DNA from: Sphingomonas sp.
GTDB lineage: Bacteria > Pseudomonadota > Alphaproteobacteria > Sphingomonadales > Sphingomonadaceae
NCBI GenBank assembly: GCA_021154945.1
Contig: JAJNQF010000125.1
Coordinates: 1-20,753 of the forward strand
Length of the DNA: 20,753 nt
Reading direction: 5' to 3'
Shown: one piece after another, positions 1 through 7,201 of the stretch
How the letters are laid out: the number at the start of each line of letters is the position of its first letter
Numbering within the stretch: position 1 is the first letter of the stretch
The notes under the pieces: generated by a model
Told to the model about the DNA's origin: nothing
The model's database searches: none
The model's input: the letters and a program-made list of their open reading frames with translations, nothing else
Translations under genes and position numbers: made by a program

Positions 1-1559
1 GGCCCGCGGAAGCCTTCGGCAACGCGCGTGTAGAAGCTGACGTCGGGGCTCGCCTGGTACAACAGGCTCGCGTCCCAGCTCGGCTTGGTCGCCTTCAGCG
101 TCACGTCGGTGCGGCCGCGATACGTGACGACGCCTGCCGCCGTGTCCGCGGTCTTGAGAAGCTGCGTACGCTTCTTGTCCTCGGTGATGCGACCGCCGAC
201 GGTCAACGTCAGCTTGTCGACCAGCTCATAGCTGACCTGCCCGAAGCCGGCCCAGGACGTGTTGACGTTGTGCAGCCGGACCCAGTTGTTGGGGTTGCGT
301 GCCGCGGTCGTCAGGAAATAGCCGCGCTGGTAGAAGTCGGTGATGTCGCGCGTGTCGAAATACAGGCCGCCGACCTGCCAGTTGAAACGACCGCCGGGGG
401 TGCCTGCAAGCCGGACTTCCTGCGACCATTGATCGAGATCGCGGATCTGGCCCTGCGACTGGCCGAAGCCGTTTGGCTGACCGCCGACCGGGAAGTTCGC
501 GGCCGCACCGCCATCGGTATCGCCGCGGCTGAAGCCCGAGGTCGTCTCGTACGCGGTGATCGAGGTCAGCGCGGCCGGACCGAAGTCGTAGGTCGCACGG
601 ACCGAGCCGCCATAGGTGTTGTAGCTCTGCGGGTTGTCGTTCGCTTCGTCGTACGAGACGACGTTGCGCGGCTCGGCCGACACGTCGTTCGAACCCTTCT
701 TCAGCGCACCGCGGTGGAACAGCGTCGAGGTGCCATCATACCAGCGCGCATGGCCCGACAGGTCGAGCGTGAAGCGCTCGCCGGGGGTCAGCGCCAGTTG
801 CACGCGGACGTTGCGGTCGTCGAAGCCGCCCATCGCGTCCTTGCGCGGCGTCGCGGTGTTGTCGGCGCTGACGCCCGCGAACCGGTTGTCGACGTAATTC
901 TCACGGTGCTGAATCAGCGTCGAGAGGCGGATCGACAACAGGTCCTTGATCAGCGGGCCACCGACGCCGGCGTCCAGGTTGACGCTGTTATACGAGCCGA
1001 CCGATGCGGACGCGCGGCTCTCGAAATCGTTGCTCGGCTTGATCGTGTCGAACTTGATGATGCCCGCGGTGGTGTTGCGCCCGAACAGCGAGCCTTGCGG
1101 GCCGCGCAGCACTTCGACCTGGCGGACGTCATAGACCGGGTTCGACTTCAGCACGACATGCTCGAGGATCACGTCGTCCTGGATGATCGTGACCGGCTGC
1201 GAGGCGCCGAGGTAGAAATCGATGTTGCCGAGCCCGCGGATGTAGAAGCGCGGGAAGATGCGGCCGGTGGTCGATTCGACGTACAGGCCGGGCACCCGGC
1301 CCGACAGCGCGAGCAACGTGTCGTCGCCGCCCGAGGTGTAGGTGCGCAGCGCATCGCCCGACGCGACGCCGACCGACAGCGGCACCTTCTGGAGGTTTTC
1401 CGAACGACGCTCGGCGGTGACGACGATGTCGCCGAGGCCTTCCTCTGGTGCAGCCTGCTCCTGAACGGGCGCGGTCTGCGCAAATGCAGCCGAGCCACCC
1501 ACGACAGAACCAAACGCGACGCCAAGCATCAGCGCCGACTTAACGACCGAAATCTTCAA
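1..1559 (-). CDS. TonB-dependent outer-membrane receptor, 5' part (C-terminus off window)
   Basis: The frame stays open from 1559 to the left edge, giving 519 residues with no stop. It begins with a signal peptide (basic residues, a hydrophobic run, then AFA-Q near residue 27). A TonB-box-like DIVVTAERR follows at about 44-52, and then a plug domain containing VLRGPQGSLFGRNTTAG. The rest reads as alternating beta-barrel sequence. Sphingomonad receptors of this kind take up siderophores, glycans or other large ligands across the outer membrane using TonB energy; the substrate cannot be read here. I chose the TTG at 1559 because it gives a compact signal peptide and has GGGGA 9 nt upstream. An in-frame ATG at 1610 would add 17 residues that do not look like signal sequence. 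About a third of a typical receptor barrel is missing beyond the edge. No partner gene is adjacent. Confidence 0.9.
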   Translation of the reverse strand, partial: MKISVVKSALMLGVAFGSVVGGSAAFAQTAPVQEQAAPEEGLGDIVVTAERRSENLQKVPLSVGVASGDALRTYTSGGDDTLLALSGRVPGLYVESTTGRIFPRFYIRGLGNIDFYLGASQPVTIIQDDVILEHVVLKSNPVYDVRQVEVLRGPQGSLFGRNTTAGIIKFDTIKPSNDFESRASASVGSYNSVNLDAGVGGPLIKDLLSIRLSTLIQHRENYVDNRFAGVSADNTATPRKDAMGGFDDRNVRVQLALTPGERFTLDLSGHARWYDGTSTLFHRGALKKGSNDVSAEPRNVVSYDEANDNPQSYNTYGGSVRATYDFGPAALTSITAYETTSGFSRGDTDGGAAANFPVGGQPNGFGQSQGQIRDLDQWSQEVRLAGTPGGRFNWQVGGLYFDTRDITDFYQRGYFLTTAARNPNNWVRLHNVNTSWAGFGQVSYELVDKLTLTVGGRITEDKKRTQLLKTADTAAGVVTYRGRTDVTLKATKPSWDASLLYQASPDVSFYTRVAEGFRG

Positions 1560-1683
1560 AGTTTTTATTCCCCAATCGTGCGCCGGCGTCCCTGACGACC
1601 GGCCGCACATCCCAATATGCAACGCCGCTACGCGCCATCGACCGCCCTCCCCGGACGGCCCGACGACGCCTCGCGACGCTCAC

Positions 1684-1709
1684 TCCCCGAGCCGGCGGTT
1701 AGTCGGGGA
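1684..1709 (-). terminator. Hairpin downstream of the ParE toxin gene, possible terminator
   Basis: TCCCCGA (1684-1690) and TCGGGGA (1703-1709) form a perfect 7-bp stem with a 12-nt loop. It starts 34 nt after the toxin stop codon in the direction of minus-strand transcription and lies before the receptor gene. No T-run follows on either strand, so intrinsic termination is uncertain. Confidence 0.35.
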
Positions 1710-1742
1710 TTGTGTTGGTATGATGACAGTTGGTGATGGAGA

Positions 1743-2015
1743 TTACGGGTAATCCCGACGCGCATGCACGACGTTGACGATCTCGACCGTGTCCAAGACG
1801 AGGCGATAGATCAGCAGATAGTTGGGATGAATGACAGCTTCGCGGGTGCCGTCGGCCCTGCCCGGTCGGTACAGGAACGGATGATCGACGAGACGGTGCG
1901 CGCATGCCTCGATCGATGTCGAAAGGCGCAGTGCTGCGCTCATATTTCGTTCGGCGATGTAACCCAGAATTGTGGAGGCATCCTCAATCGCTTCAGGGCG
2001 CCAGATCAGCTTCAG
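1743..2015 (-). CDS. parE: RelE/ParE-family toxin, likely CTG start
   Basis: The 90-residue product has the ParE/RelE pattern: an N-terminal KLIWRPEAIEDASTILGYI helix region, then GTREAVIHPNYLLIYRL at about 56-72, and a C-terminal VEIVNVVHARRDYP. Characterised ParE toxins poison DNA gyrase, and RelE relatives cleave mRNA; sequence alone does not decide between them, but HARRDYP favours the ParE group. No ATG, GTG or TTG lies in frame near the family's usual N-terminus. The first one is Met25 (1943), which would remove the first helices. The CTG at 2015 overlaps the antitoxin stop as CTGA and has GGAG 4 nt upstream (2023-2020). That points to a coupled, non-canonical start. The gene lies directly downstream of its antitoxin, as in PaaA2-ParE2-like modules. 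Confidence 0.8.
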   Translation of the reverse strand: MKLIWRPEAIEDASTILGYIAERNMSAALRLSTSIEACAHRLVDHPFLYRPGRADGTREAVIHPNYLLIYRLVLDTVEIVNVVHARRDYP

Positions 2016-2200
2016 CGATCTCCGCCTGATCGATCGGCAGAGTCCAAAACCAACCTCATCGCGGCAACGGCATCATCGTGCTGGATCGACGGACGGGGGT
2101 CGGCCAACGACCGCGCAACCTTTTCGCGTAGCCAATGATCATAGGCTTCCGCTGAGATCGAGGACTCGGACTCCGAGGGTTTGGGTGCGATTTGCGGCAT
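2012..2200 (-). CDS. PaaA2/RelB-like antitoxin of the ParE pair
   Basis: This is a 62-residue acidic/polar protein. Its core, AYDHWLREKVARSLADPRPS, matches the pattern I recall for PaaA2-like/stability-determinant antitoxins (YxxWLRxKVxxSLADPRPxIxHD). Such antitoxins wrap around and neutralise ParE-type toxins and usually repress their own operon. The stop codon (2014-2012) overlaps the toxin start, so the two are co-transcribed and probably translationally coupled. No clear Shine-Dalgarno precedes the ATG at 2200. Just upstream are two direct copies of TTAGGC (around 2199-2214), which could be an operator; this is only a suggestion. No third regulatory gene (PaaR-like) is next to the pair. 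Confidence 0.75.
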   Translation of the reverse strand: MPQIAPKPSESESSISAEAYDHWLREKVARSLADPRPSIQHDDAVAAMRLVLDSADRSGGDR

Positions 2201-2245
2201 TAGGCGAGCTTAGGCCTGTTACTGCCGAAAGCAATGTAGCCGCGC

Positions 2246-2260
2246 CGCGGCAAAGCCGCG
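2246..2260. other. Short stem-loop upstream of the toxin-antitoxin pair
   Basis: CGCGGC-AAA-GCCGCG forms a perfect 6-bp stem with a 3-nt loop in the 154-bp gap between the lepA 3' end and the antitoxin start. It could be an operator, a leader hairpin or chance in GC-rich DNA. It has no T-run. Confidence 0.3.
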
Positions 2261-2322
2261 TCGTCGAACGACACGACCGAGGACGAGCTCGGCCGGTCGC
2301 CGTCCGGCTTGGCGCTTTCCTC

Positions 2323-2346
2323 GGCTAAGCGGCTACGCGCTTAGCC
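2323..2346 (-). terminator. Hairpin just after lepA, possible terminator
   Basis: GGCTAAGCG (2323-2331) and CGCTTAGCC (2338-2346) form a perfect 9-bp stem with a 6-nt loop. It starts 8 nt beyond the lepA stop in the direction of lepA transcription. The position and stem strength suit a terminator. The following minus-strand sequence lacks a U-tract, so it may instead be an mRNA 3'-end stabiliser or assist Rho-dependent termination. Confidence 0.5.
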
Positions 2347-2354
2347 TTGAGCGC

Positions 2355-4175
2355 CTACGCGTCGTCGCCCATCCGCAGCGCTGCGATAAACGCCTCCTGC
2401 GGGATGCTGACCGAGCCGTATTCGCGCATCTTCAGCTTGCCCTTCTTCTGCTTTTCCAGAAGCTTCTTCTTCCGGCTTGCGTCGCCGCCGTAACATTTCG
2501 CGGTCACGTCCTTGCGCATCGCACTGATCGTCTCGCGCGCGATCACCTTGCCGCCGATCGCCGCCTGGATCGGGATCTTGAACAGATGACGCGGGATCAG
2601 TTCCTTGAGCCGCTCGACCATCCCGCGGCCGCGCACTTCGGCGGTGCCGCGGTGGACGATCATGCTCAGTGCGTCGACCGGCTCCTCGTTGACGAGGATG
2701 CCCATCTTGACGAGGTCGCCCTCGCGGTAGCCGATCTGGTGATAATCGAAGCTCGCATATCCCTTCGACATCGATTTGAGACGATCGTAGAAGTCGAACA
2801 CGACTTCGTTGAGCGGCAGTTCGTACGTCGCCTGAGCGCGGCCGCCGACATAGGTGAGGTTCTTCTGGATGCCGCGGCGGTCCTGGCAGAGCTTGAGGAC
2901 GCTACCGAGATACTCGTCGGGGACGTAGATCGTCGCCTCAATCCACGGCTCGCTGATCGTCGCGATCTTGTTCGGCTCGGGCATGTCGGCGGGGTTGTGC
3001 AGCTCGATATGCGTCGTGCCGGACGGATCGGGGTGGGTCAGCTCGATCTCATATACGACGGAAGGCGCGGTGGTGATCAGGTCCAGATCATATTCGCGCG
3101 TCAGCCGCTCCTGGATGATCTCCAGATGCAGCAGCCCGAGGAACCCGCAGCGGAAGCCGAAGCCGAGGGCCGCCGACGTCTCCATCTCGAACGAGAAGCT
3201 CGCATCGTTCAGCCGCAGCTTCGAGATGCTCTCGCGCAGCTTCTCGAACTCGGCGGCATCGACCGGGAACATCCCGCAGAACACGACCGGCTGGACTTCC
3301 TTGAAGCCCGCCAGCGCTTCCAGCGCAGGCCGCTTGGCGTCGGTGATCGTGTCGCCGACGCGGGTCTGCGCGACCTCTTTGATCTGTGCGGTGATGAAGC
3401 CCATCTCGCCCGTGCCGAGCTCGGTCAGCTGCTCGATCTTCGGCCGGAAACAGCCGACCCGGTCGACCAGATGCATCGTGCCGGTCTGCATGAACTTGAT
3501 CTGCTGGCCCTTCTTCAGGACGCCGTCGATCACGCGCACGAGGATGACGACGCCGAGATACGGGTCGTACCAGCTGTCGACCAGCATCGCCTTCAGCGGC
3601 GCCTCCGGGTCGCCGCTGGGGGGCGGGATCTTGGTGACGATCGCCTCGAGGATCTCGACGATCCCAATTCCGGACTTGGCCGACGCGAGCACCGCCTCGG
3701 ACGCGTCGATGCCGATCACGTCCTCGATTTCCTTGCGGACCTTCTCGGGCTCGGCGGCGGGCAGATCGATCTTGTTGATGACCGGCACGATCTCGTGGTC
3801 GTGCTCGATCGACTGGTAGACGTTGGCGAGCGTCTGCGCCTCGACGCCCTGCGCCGCATCGACCACCAGCAGCGCCCCTTCGCACGCGGCGAGGCTGCGG
3901 CTGACTTCGTAGGCGAAGTCGACATGGCCCGGCGTGTCCATCAGGTTGAGGACGTAATCGAGGCCGTCCTTCGCGTGATACGCGAGGCGCACGGTCTGCG
4001 CCTTGATCGTGATCCCGCGTTCCTTCTCGATGTCCATGTTGTCGAGCACCTGCTCGGACATTTCGCGCGCGGTGAGGCCGCCAGTTTCCTGGATCAGCCG
4101 GTCGGCGAGCGACGACTTGCCATGGTCGATATGGGCGATGATGGAGAAATTGCGGATGCGGTCGAGCGGAGTCAT
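2355..4175 (-). CDS. lepA: Elongation factor 4 (LepA)
   Basis: The 606-residue translational GTPase is close to the usual LepA length of about 600. The G motifs are visible in order: AHIDHGKS at 14-21, RGIT at 53-56, DTPGHVDF at 80-87 and NKID at 134-137. The C-terminal LepA-specific region ends with a basic stretch followed by REYGSVSIPQEAFIAALR, which marks it as LepA and not EF-G. LepA binds the ribosome, influences elongation and back-translocation under stress, and contributes to 30S assembly. The ATG at 4175 has GGAG 6 nt upstream. It is divergent from the tRNA-Pro gene. lepB, its partner in some bacteria, is not adjacent; the downstream neighbour is a toxin-antitoxin pair. Confidence 0.98.
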   Translation of the reverse strand: MTPLDRIRNFSIIAHIDHGKSSLADRLIQETGGLTAREMSEQVLDNMDIEKERGITIKAQTVRLAYHAKDGLDYVLNLMDTPGHVDFAYEVSRSLAACEGALLVVDAAQGVEAQTLANVYQSIEHDHEIVPVINKIDLPAAEPEKVRKEIEDVIGIDASEAVLASAKSGIGIVEILEAIVTKIPPPSGDPEAPLKAMLVDSWYDPYLGVVILVRVIDGVLKKGQQIKFMQTGTMHLVDRVGCFRPKIEQLTELGTGEMGFITAQIKEVAQTRVGDTITDAKRPALEALAGFKEVQPVVFCGMFPVDAAEFEKLRESISKLRLNDASFSFEMETSAALGFGFRCGFLGLLHLEIIQERLTREYDLDLITTAPSVVYEIELTHPDPSGTTHIELHNPADMPEPNKIATISEPWIEATIYVPDEYLGSVLKLCQDRRGIQKNLTYVGGRAQATYELPLNEVVFDFYDRLKSMSKGYASFDYHQIGYREGDLVKMGILVNEEPVDALSMIVHRGTAEVRGRGMVERLKELIPRHLFKIPIQAAIGGKVIARETISAMRKDVTAKCYGGDASRKKKLLEKQKKGKLKMREYGSVSIPQEAFIAALRMGDDA

Positions 4176-4202
4176 GCCGCGCTCCTAGCAGTGCCGCCCC
4201 GC

Positions 4203-4218
4203 CCGCGATAGATCGCGG
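4203..4218. promoter_or_regulatory. Inverted repeat between lepA and tRNA-Pro
   Basis: CCGCGAT-AG-ATCGCGG is a perfect 7-bp inverted repeat with a 2-nt centre in the divergent lepA/tRNA gap, 28-43 nt upstream of the lepA ATG. Its near-zero loop makes a protein-binding dyad more likely than an RNA hairpin. No regulator can be named. Confidence 0.3.
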
Positions 4219-4236
4219 ACGCAGCAGATATTTGTC

Positions 4237-4265
4237 TTGCCGGGACTCGCAGTCGCGGCTAGGGC
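4237..4265 (+). promoter_or_regulatory. Candidate promoter of tRNA-Pro
   Basis: TTGCCGG (4237-4243), a 14-nt spacer, and GCTAGGGC (4258-4265) resemble the alphaproteobacterial housekeeping pattern known from Caulobacter (TTGAC-type -35, then GCTANAWC). The predicted start lies a few nucleotides downstream, leaving a short 5' leader before the tRNA at 4284. Confidence 0.4.
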
Positions 4266-4283
4266 GCTCACCGGCAATGTTGT

Positions 4284-4360
4284 CGGGGCGTGGCGCAGTC
4301 TGGTAGCGCACTGGTCTCGGGGTCCAGGGGTCGTAGGTTCGAATCCTATCGCCCCGACCA
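4284..4360 (+). tRNA. tRNA-Pro, anticodon CGG
   Basis: The 77-nt cloverleaf has a 7-bp acceptor stem (CGGGGCG with CGCCCCG). The D-arm is GCGCAGTCTGGTAGCGC. The anticodon loop CTCGGGG carries T33 and anticodon CGG, followed by G37. The T-arm contains GTTCGAAT, the discriminator is A, and CCA is encoded. The first acceptor base is C, typical of bacterial tRNA-Pro. The 31-39 pair closing the anticodon stem is T-T; a mismatch there occurs in other proline tRNAs. It decodes CCG, a frequent codon in GC-rich genomes. No integrase or 3' duplication suggests use as an attachment site. Confidence 0.95.
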
Positions 4361-4374
4361 TTGCCGATTTTCCT

Positions 4375-4456
4375 GGGGCGGATGCCCTATCCCCGATATC
4401 GAACGTCATGCGCGCCGTTTTACACGGCGTGACGGCGGCTGGTCATCAGGGATAGG
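4375..4456 (+). promoter_or_regulatory. Structured astB leader that can cover its ribosome-binding site
   Basis: CCTATCCC (4386-4393) is perfectly complementary to GGGATAGG (4449-4456), whose last two G's begin the astB GGAG (4455-4458). Between them is a second hairpin: CGTCA/TGACG (4404-4408 with 4430-4434) stacked with a 4-nt bulge on CGCCGT/ACGGCG (4413-4418 with 4424-4429), loop TTTAC. An alternative pairing, GGGG (4375-4378) with CCCC (4391-4394), would compete with the outer stem and free the site. This is a sequence-level inference of a translational switch or attenuator; no known riboswitch class is recognised. Confidence 0.35.
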
Positions 4457-4465
4457 AGCGATTCG

Positions 4466-5755
4466 GTGATCGAGGTCAATTTCGACGGGATTATCGGGCC
4501 TACGCACAATTATGCGGGCCTTTCGATCGGCAATCTCGCCTCGGCGAACAACGCCGGCAACGTTTCCGCACCGCGCCTCGCCGCACTCCAGGGCATCGCT
4601 AAGATGCGCCGTGCGATGGCGCTCGGGCTGCGCCAAGGCGTTTTTCTCCCGCATGTCCGCCCCAATATCGACTGGCTCAGGACGCTGGGGTTCGTCGGTG
4701 CCGATGCCGAAGTCCTCGCCTCGGCATGGGCCGCGGACCGCGCGCTCGTCGCCAACGCGATGTCCGCCTCGGCGATGTGGACCGCGAACGCCGGCACCGT
4801 GTCGCCGGGCAGCGATACCGCGGACGGCCTGTGCCACATCTCGGTCGCGAACCTGTCGACGATGCCGCACCGCGCCAGCGAAGCCGCGCAGACCGAACGC
4901 CAGCTCCGCCTCGCCTTCGCCGATCCGCGCTTCTTCCGGGTACATCCTCCCGTTCCGGCGGCCTTCGGCGACGAGGGGGCGGCGAACTTCATGCGCCTCG
5001 CCTCGCCCGCCGGGCACGGCGCGGTCGAGATGTTCGTCTATGGCGAGGGCAATGCAGGCGGCTTCCCCTCGCGCCAGCGCCGCGCCGCCAGCGAAGCCGT
5101 CGCGCGTCGCCACGGTCTCGATCCAGCGCGCACGCTCATGGTGCGCCAGAGCGACGCCGCGATCGCCGCCGGCGCGTTCCACAACGACGTGGTCGCGGTC
5201 GCCAACGGCCATGTCCTGTTCGCGCACGAGCACGCCTTCGCCGATCCCGCCGCACTCCGCTCGGCGTTGCGCACGCTGCTGCCCGACGCCCTCGTGATCG
5301 AAGTCCCCGCGGACCGCGTCAGCCTGGACACCGCGATCTGCACATACCTGTTCAATTCGCAGCTGGTGACGCTACCGGACGGAGACATGGCCCTTATCCT
5401 GCCCGCCGAAGCCCGCGACAATGATGCGGTCTGGACGTGGCTCGGCGACCTCGTCGCGAGCGGCGGTCCGATCCGGCGGCTGGAGGTCGTCGACGTCCGC
5501 GAATCGATGCGCAACGGTGGTGGCCCCGCGTGCCTGAGACTGCGGGTGCAAGTCGGCCCCGAGGCGCTCGCCGCGATCGATCCCCGCTTCCTGCTCGACG
5601 AGGCAGCCTGCGCGCGGATCGAGGCGGTGATCGCGCGCGCATGGCCCGAGGCGATCGCGCCCGACGATCTCGGCGATCCGCGGCTGTGGGAGCGTTGCAC
5701 CGCAGCGCGCGCGGCGCTGGTCGCGGCGCTGGGTTTCAGTCCGGGCGAAATCTGA
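4466..5755 (+). CDS. astB: N-succinylarginine dihydrolase (AstB)
   Basis: The 429-residue protein reads as AstB from its first residues (VNFDGIIGPTHNYAGLS). AstB converts N2-succinylarginine to N2-succinylornithine, CO2 and two NH3, the second step of the arginine succinyltransferase pathway, in the cytoplasm. The triad known from E. coli AstB can be placed: Glu170 in FGDEGAANF, His239 in AFHNDVVAVANGH and Cys356 in NGGGPACLRLRV. The length is slightly under the E. coli enzyme (447). The start is GTG at 4466, with GGAG 7 nt upstream. The leader can fold over this site. astA, astC, astD and astE are not beside it: upstream is a tRNA and downstream a convergent sugar kinase. The rest of the pathway must therefore be elsewhere. 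Confidence 0.95.
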   Translation: MIEVNFDGIIGPTHNYAGLSIGNLASANNAGNVSAPRLAALQGIAKMRRAMALGLRQGVFLPHVRPNIDWLRTLGFVGADAEVLASAWAADRALVANAMSASAMWTANAGTVSPGSDTADGLCHISVANLSTMPHRASEAAQTERQLRLAFADPRFFRVHPPVPAAFGDEGAANFMRLASPAGHGAVEMFVYGEGNAGGFPSRQRRAASEAVARRHGLDPARTLMVRQSDAAIAAGAFHNDVVAVANGHVLFAHEHAFADPAALRSALRTLLPDALVIEVPADRVSLDTAICTYLFNSQLVTLPDGDMALILPAEARDNDAVWTWLGDLVASGGPIRRLEVVDVRESMRNGGGPACLRLRVQVGPEALAAIDPRFLLDEAACARIEAVIARAWPEAIAPDDLGDPRLWERCTAARAALVAALGFSPGEI

Positions 5756-5757
5756 CT

Positions 5758-5787
5758 CGAACGGATACGTAGCCCGCTTCGCGTTCG
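5758..5787. terminator. Inverted repeat between convergent astB and the sugar kinase
   Basis: CGAACG (5758-5763) and CGTTCG (5782-5787) pair across an 18-nt loop in the 36-bp gap between two convergent stop codons. The position suits a shared terminator, but the stem is short and there is no T-run. Confidence 0.3.
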
Positions 5788-5791
5788 GCCG

Positions 5792-6799
5792 TCAGCGGCG
5801 GACGTCGAGCCCGCCTGCCAGATACGCATCGATATCGGCTTGGCGGAACAGGCTCGCATCGCCGGGCAGCGAGTGCTTGAGGGCGGCGAGCGCGAGGCCG
5901 ATGCGCGCGACGTCGCCGAGGTCCTCGCCCGAGCGCAGCCCGTGGAGCACGCCCGCCGCGAACGCGTCACCGCCGCCGATCCGGTCGACGATCCCGGCGA
6001 GCACGACCTCGTCGGTCTGGACATGCGTCGCGCGCGTATCGATCCGCGCGGACAGGCGGTGGAGATCGACATGCTCGACGTGCCGCGCGGTCGAGGCGAT
6101 CGTCTGCAACCGCGGAAACGCCGCGAACGCCGCCTCGGCCGCCTCGCGCCGCCGATCCTCCGCATCCCCCGAAAAGTCGCGGCCGAGCAGCAGCGCGATG
6201 TCGCGGTGGTTGCCGAACATCAGATCGGCGTGCGCGACAATTTGTGTGAGAATCGCCTGTGGATCCGAATCCCACCGCTCCCACAATTTGCCGCGCCAAT
6301 TGCCGTCGAACGACACAGGGATACCGCGGTCCGTGGCGGCGCGGACGGCAGCGAGCGCGCTATCCGCCGGGACCGGACCGAGCGCTGGCGTGATGCCCGA
6401 GAGATGGAAGCGGTCGACGCCGGCGAGCAGCGTATCCCAGTCCCACGCGTCGACCGCCGCCTCGGCGAACGACGACCAGGCGCGGTCGTAGATGACTTCC
6501 GTCGCACGCAAACCGGCGCCCGACGTGACGAAGTACAGTCCCATCCGTTCCCCACCGAGCGAGGTCGCTGCCATGTCGACGCCGTGTCCCCGCAATGTCG
6601 TGATCGCCGCGCGACCGAGATCATTGTCAGGCACCATCGTTGCCATGCCGACGTCGTGACCGAGCCGGGCAAGCTGCGTGACGACGTTCGCCTCGGCGCC
6701 GGCGACCCACACGTCGAGCCTCGGCGTCTGCAACAGCAACTCGCGCCCCGGTGGCGACAGCCGCAGCATGATTTCGCCGAACGCCAGAAACTTAGCCAT
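5792..6799 (-). CDS. kdgK: PfkB-family sugar kinase, probably 2-keto-3-deoxygluconate kinase
   Basis: The 335-residue ribokinase/PfkB-fold protein starts FLAFGEIMLRLSPPGRE, has the substrate-side VAGAEANVVTQLARLG at about 32-47, and the C-terminal PfkB signature DRIGGGDAFAAG at 272-283 with catalytic Asp278. The overall sequence (FGEIMLRL start, FDGNWRGKLW at 164-173) is most like KDG kinases, which phosphorylate 2-keto-3-deoxygluconate to KDPG for the Entner-Doudoroff aldolase. Another sugar acid or fructose is possible. The ATG at 6799 follows AAGGGA at a normal distance. No aldolase, dehydratase or uronate gene is adjacent, so context does not confirm the substrate. The leader contains a TCCCC/GGGGA stem at 6820-6834. 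Confidence 0.8.
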   Translation of the reverse strand: MAKFLAFGEIMLRLSPPGRELLLQTPRLDVWVAGAEANVVTQLARLGHDVGMATMVPDNDLGRAAITTLRGHGVDMAATSLGGERMGLYFVTSGAGLRATEVIYDRAWSSFAEAAVDAWDWDTLLAGVDRFHLSGITPALGPVPADSALAAVRAATDRGIPVSFDGNWRGKLWERWDSDPQAILTQIVAHADLMFGNHRDIALLLGRDFSGDAEDRRREAAEAAFAAFPRLQTIASTARHVEHVDLHRLSARIDTRATHVQTDEVVLAGIVDRIGGGDAFAAGVLHGLRSGEDLGDVARIGLALAALKHSLPGDASLFRQADIDAYLAGGLDVRR

Positions 6800-7084
6800 A
6801 TCGTCCCTTCATCTGATCCTCCCCGGCATGGGGAAAGGGGCCGCCCAGGGCGGGGATTGAGGGGCGTGCCACGACGGATAGGCTTGCGAAAGCCCCTCTA
6901 TCGTCCGCCCAAGGCCGCGACCTTCCGTGCCCATGACGATTTTGCGGTGTCAGCCGCCATCGCCGCCCCAATGATACAACCATGGACGTAGTTCGTCGCT
7001 GCGTATGACTGAAAGGGCGCTGATGCGCGGGGCGGGGGTCATGTGAGGGATTCGCGTAAATTCGCGGGGGCGCGATGCGGGAAA

Positions 7085-7125
7085 AGCGCCCCGCTTGTCC
7101 GTGTGACTGAAACCGGCGGGGCGCT
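7085..7125. repeat. Stem-loop repeat copy 1
   Basis: AGCGCCCCGC (7085-7094) and GCGGGGCGCT (7116-7125) form a perfect 10-bp stem with a 21-nt loop containing GTCCGTGTGACTGAAA. The loop and stem resemble the stem-loop at 7202-7240. GTATGACTGAAA also recurs near 7004-7015 beside GGGCGCTG, possibly a decayed third copy. It may be a REP-like dispersed repeat or part of an RNA. Confidence 0.5.
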
Positions 7126-7201
7126 AAAGGTACGCGTTACTGTGGCGATGCCTCTGCGGCCGCTCTGCACTGTCCAAGGTAAATTTGGTGTTAACGAGGC
7201 A

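Noticed and set aside
270..1595. Long plus-strand open frame (441 codons) opposite the first receptor
   Set aside because: Its translation is Arg/Val/Asp-rich with no domain, and the opposite strand encodes a clear TonB-dependent receptor; it is a codon-bias shadow.
2586..4211. 541-codon plus-strand open frame opposite lepA
   Set aside because: lepA is unmistakable on the minus strand; the antisense frame has no motif and biased composition.
4284..4360. tRNA-Pro as an integration site for a mobile element
   Set aside because: No integrase, no repeated tRNA 3' end and ordinary flanking genes.
6792..6983. 63-codon minus-strand frame overlapping the start of the sugar kinase
   Set aside because: It runs through the kinase leader and its hairpins, has no homology I recognise, and would overlap the well-supported kinase start.
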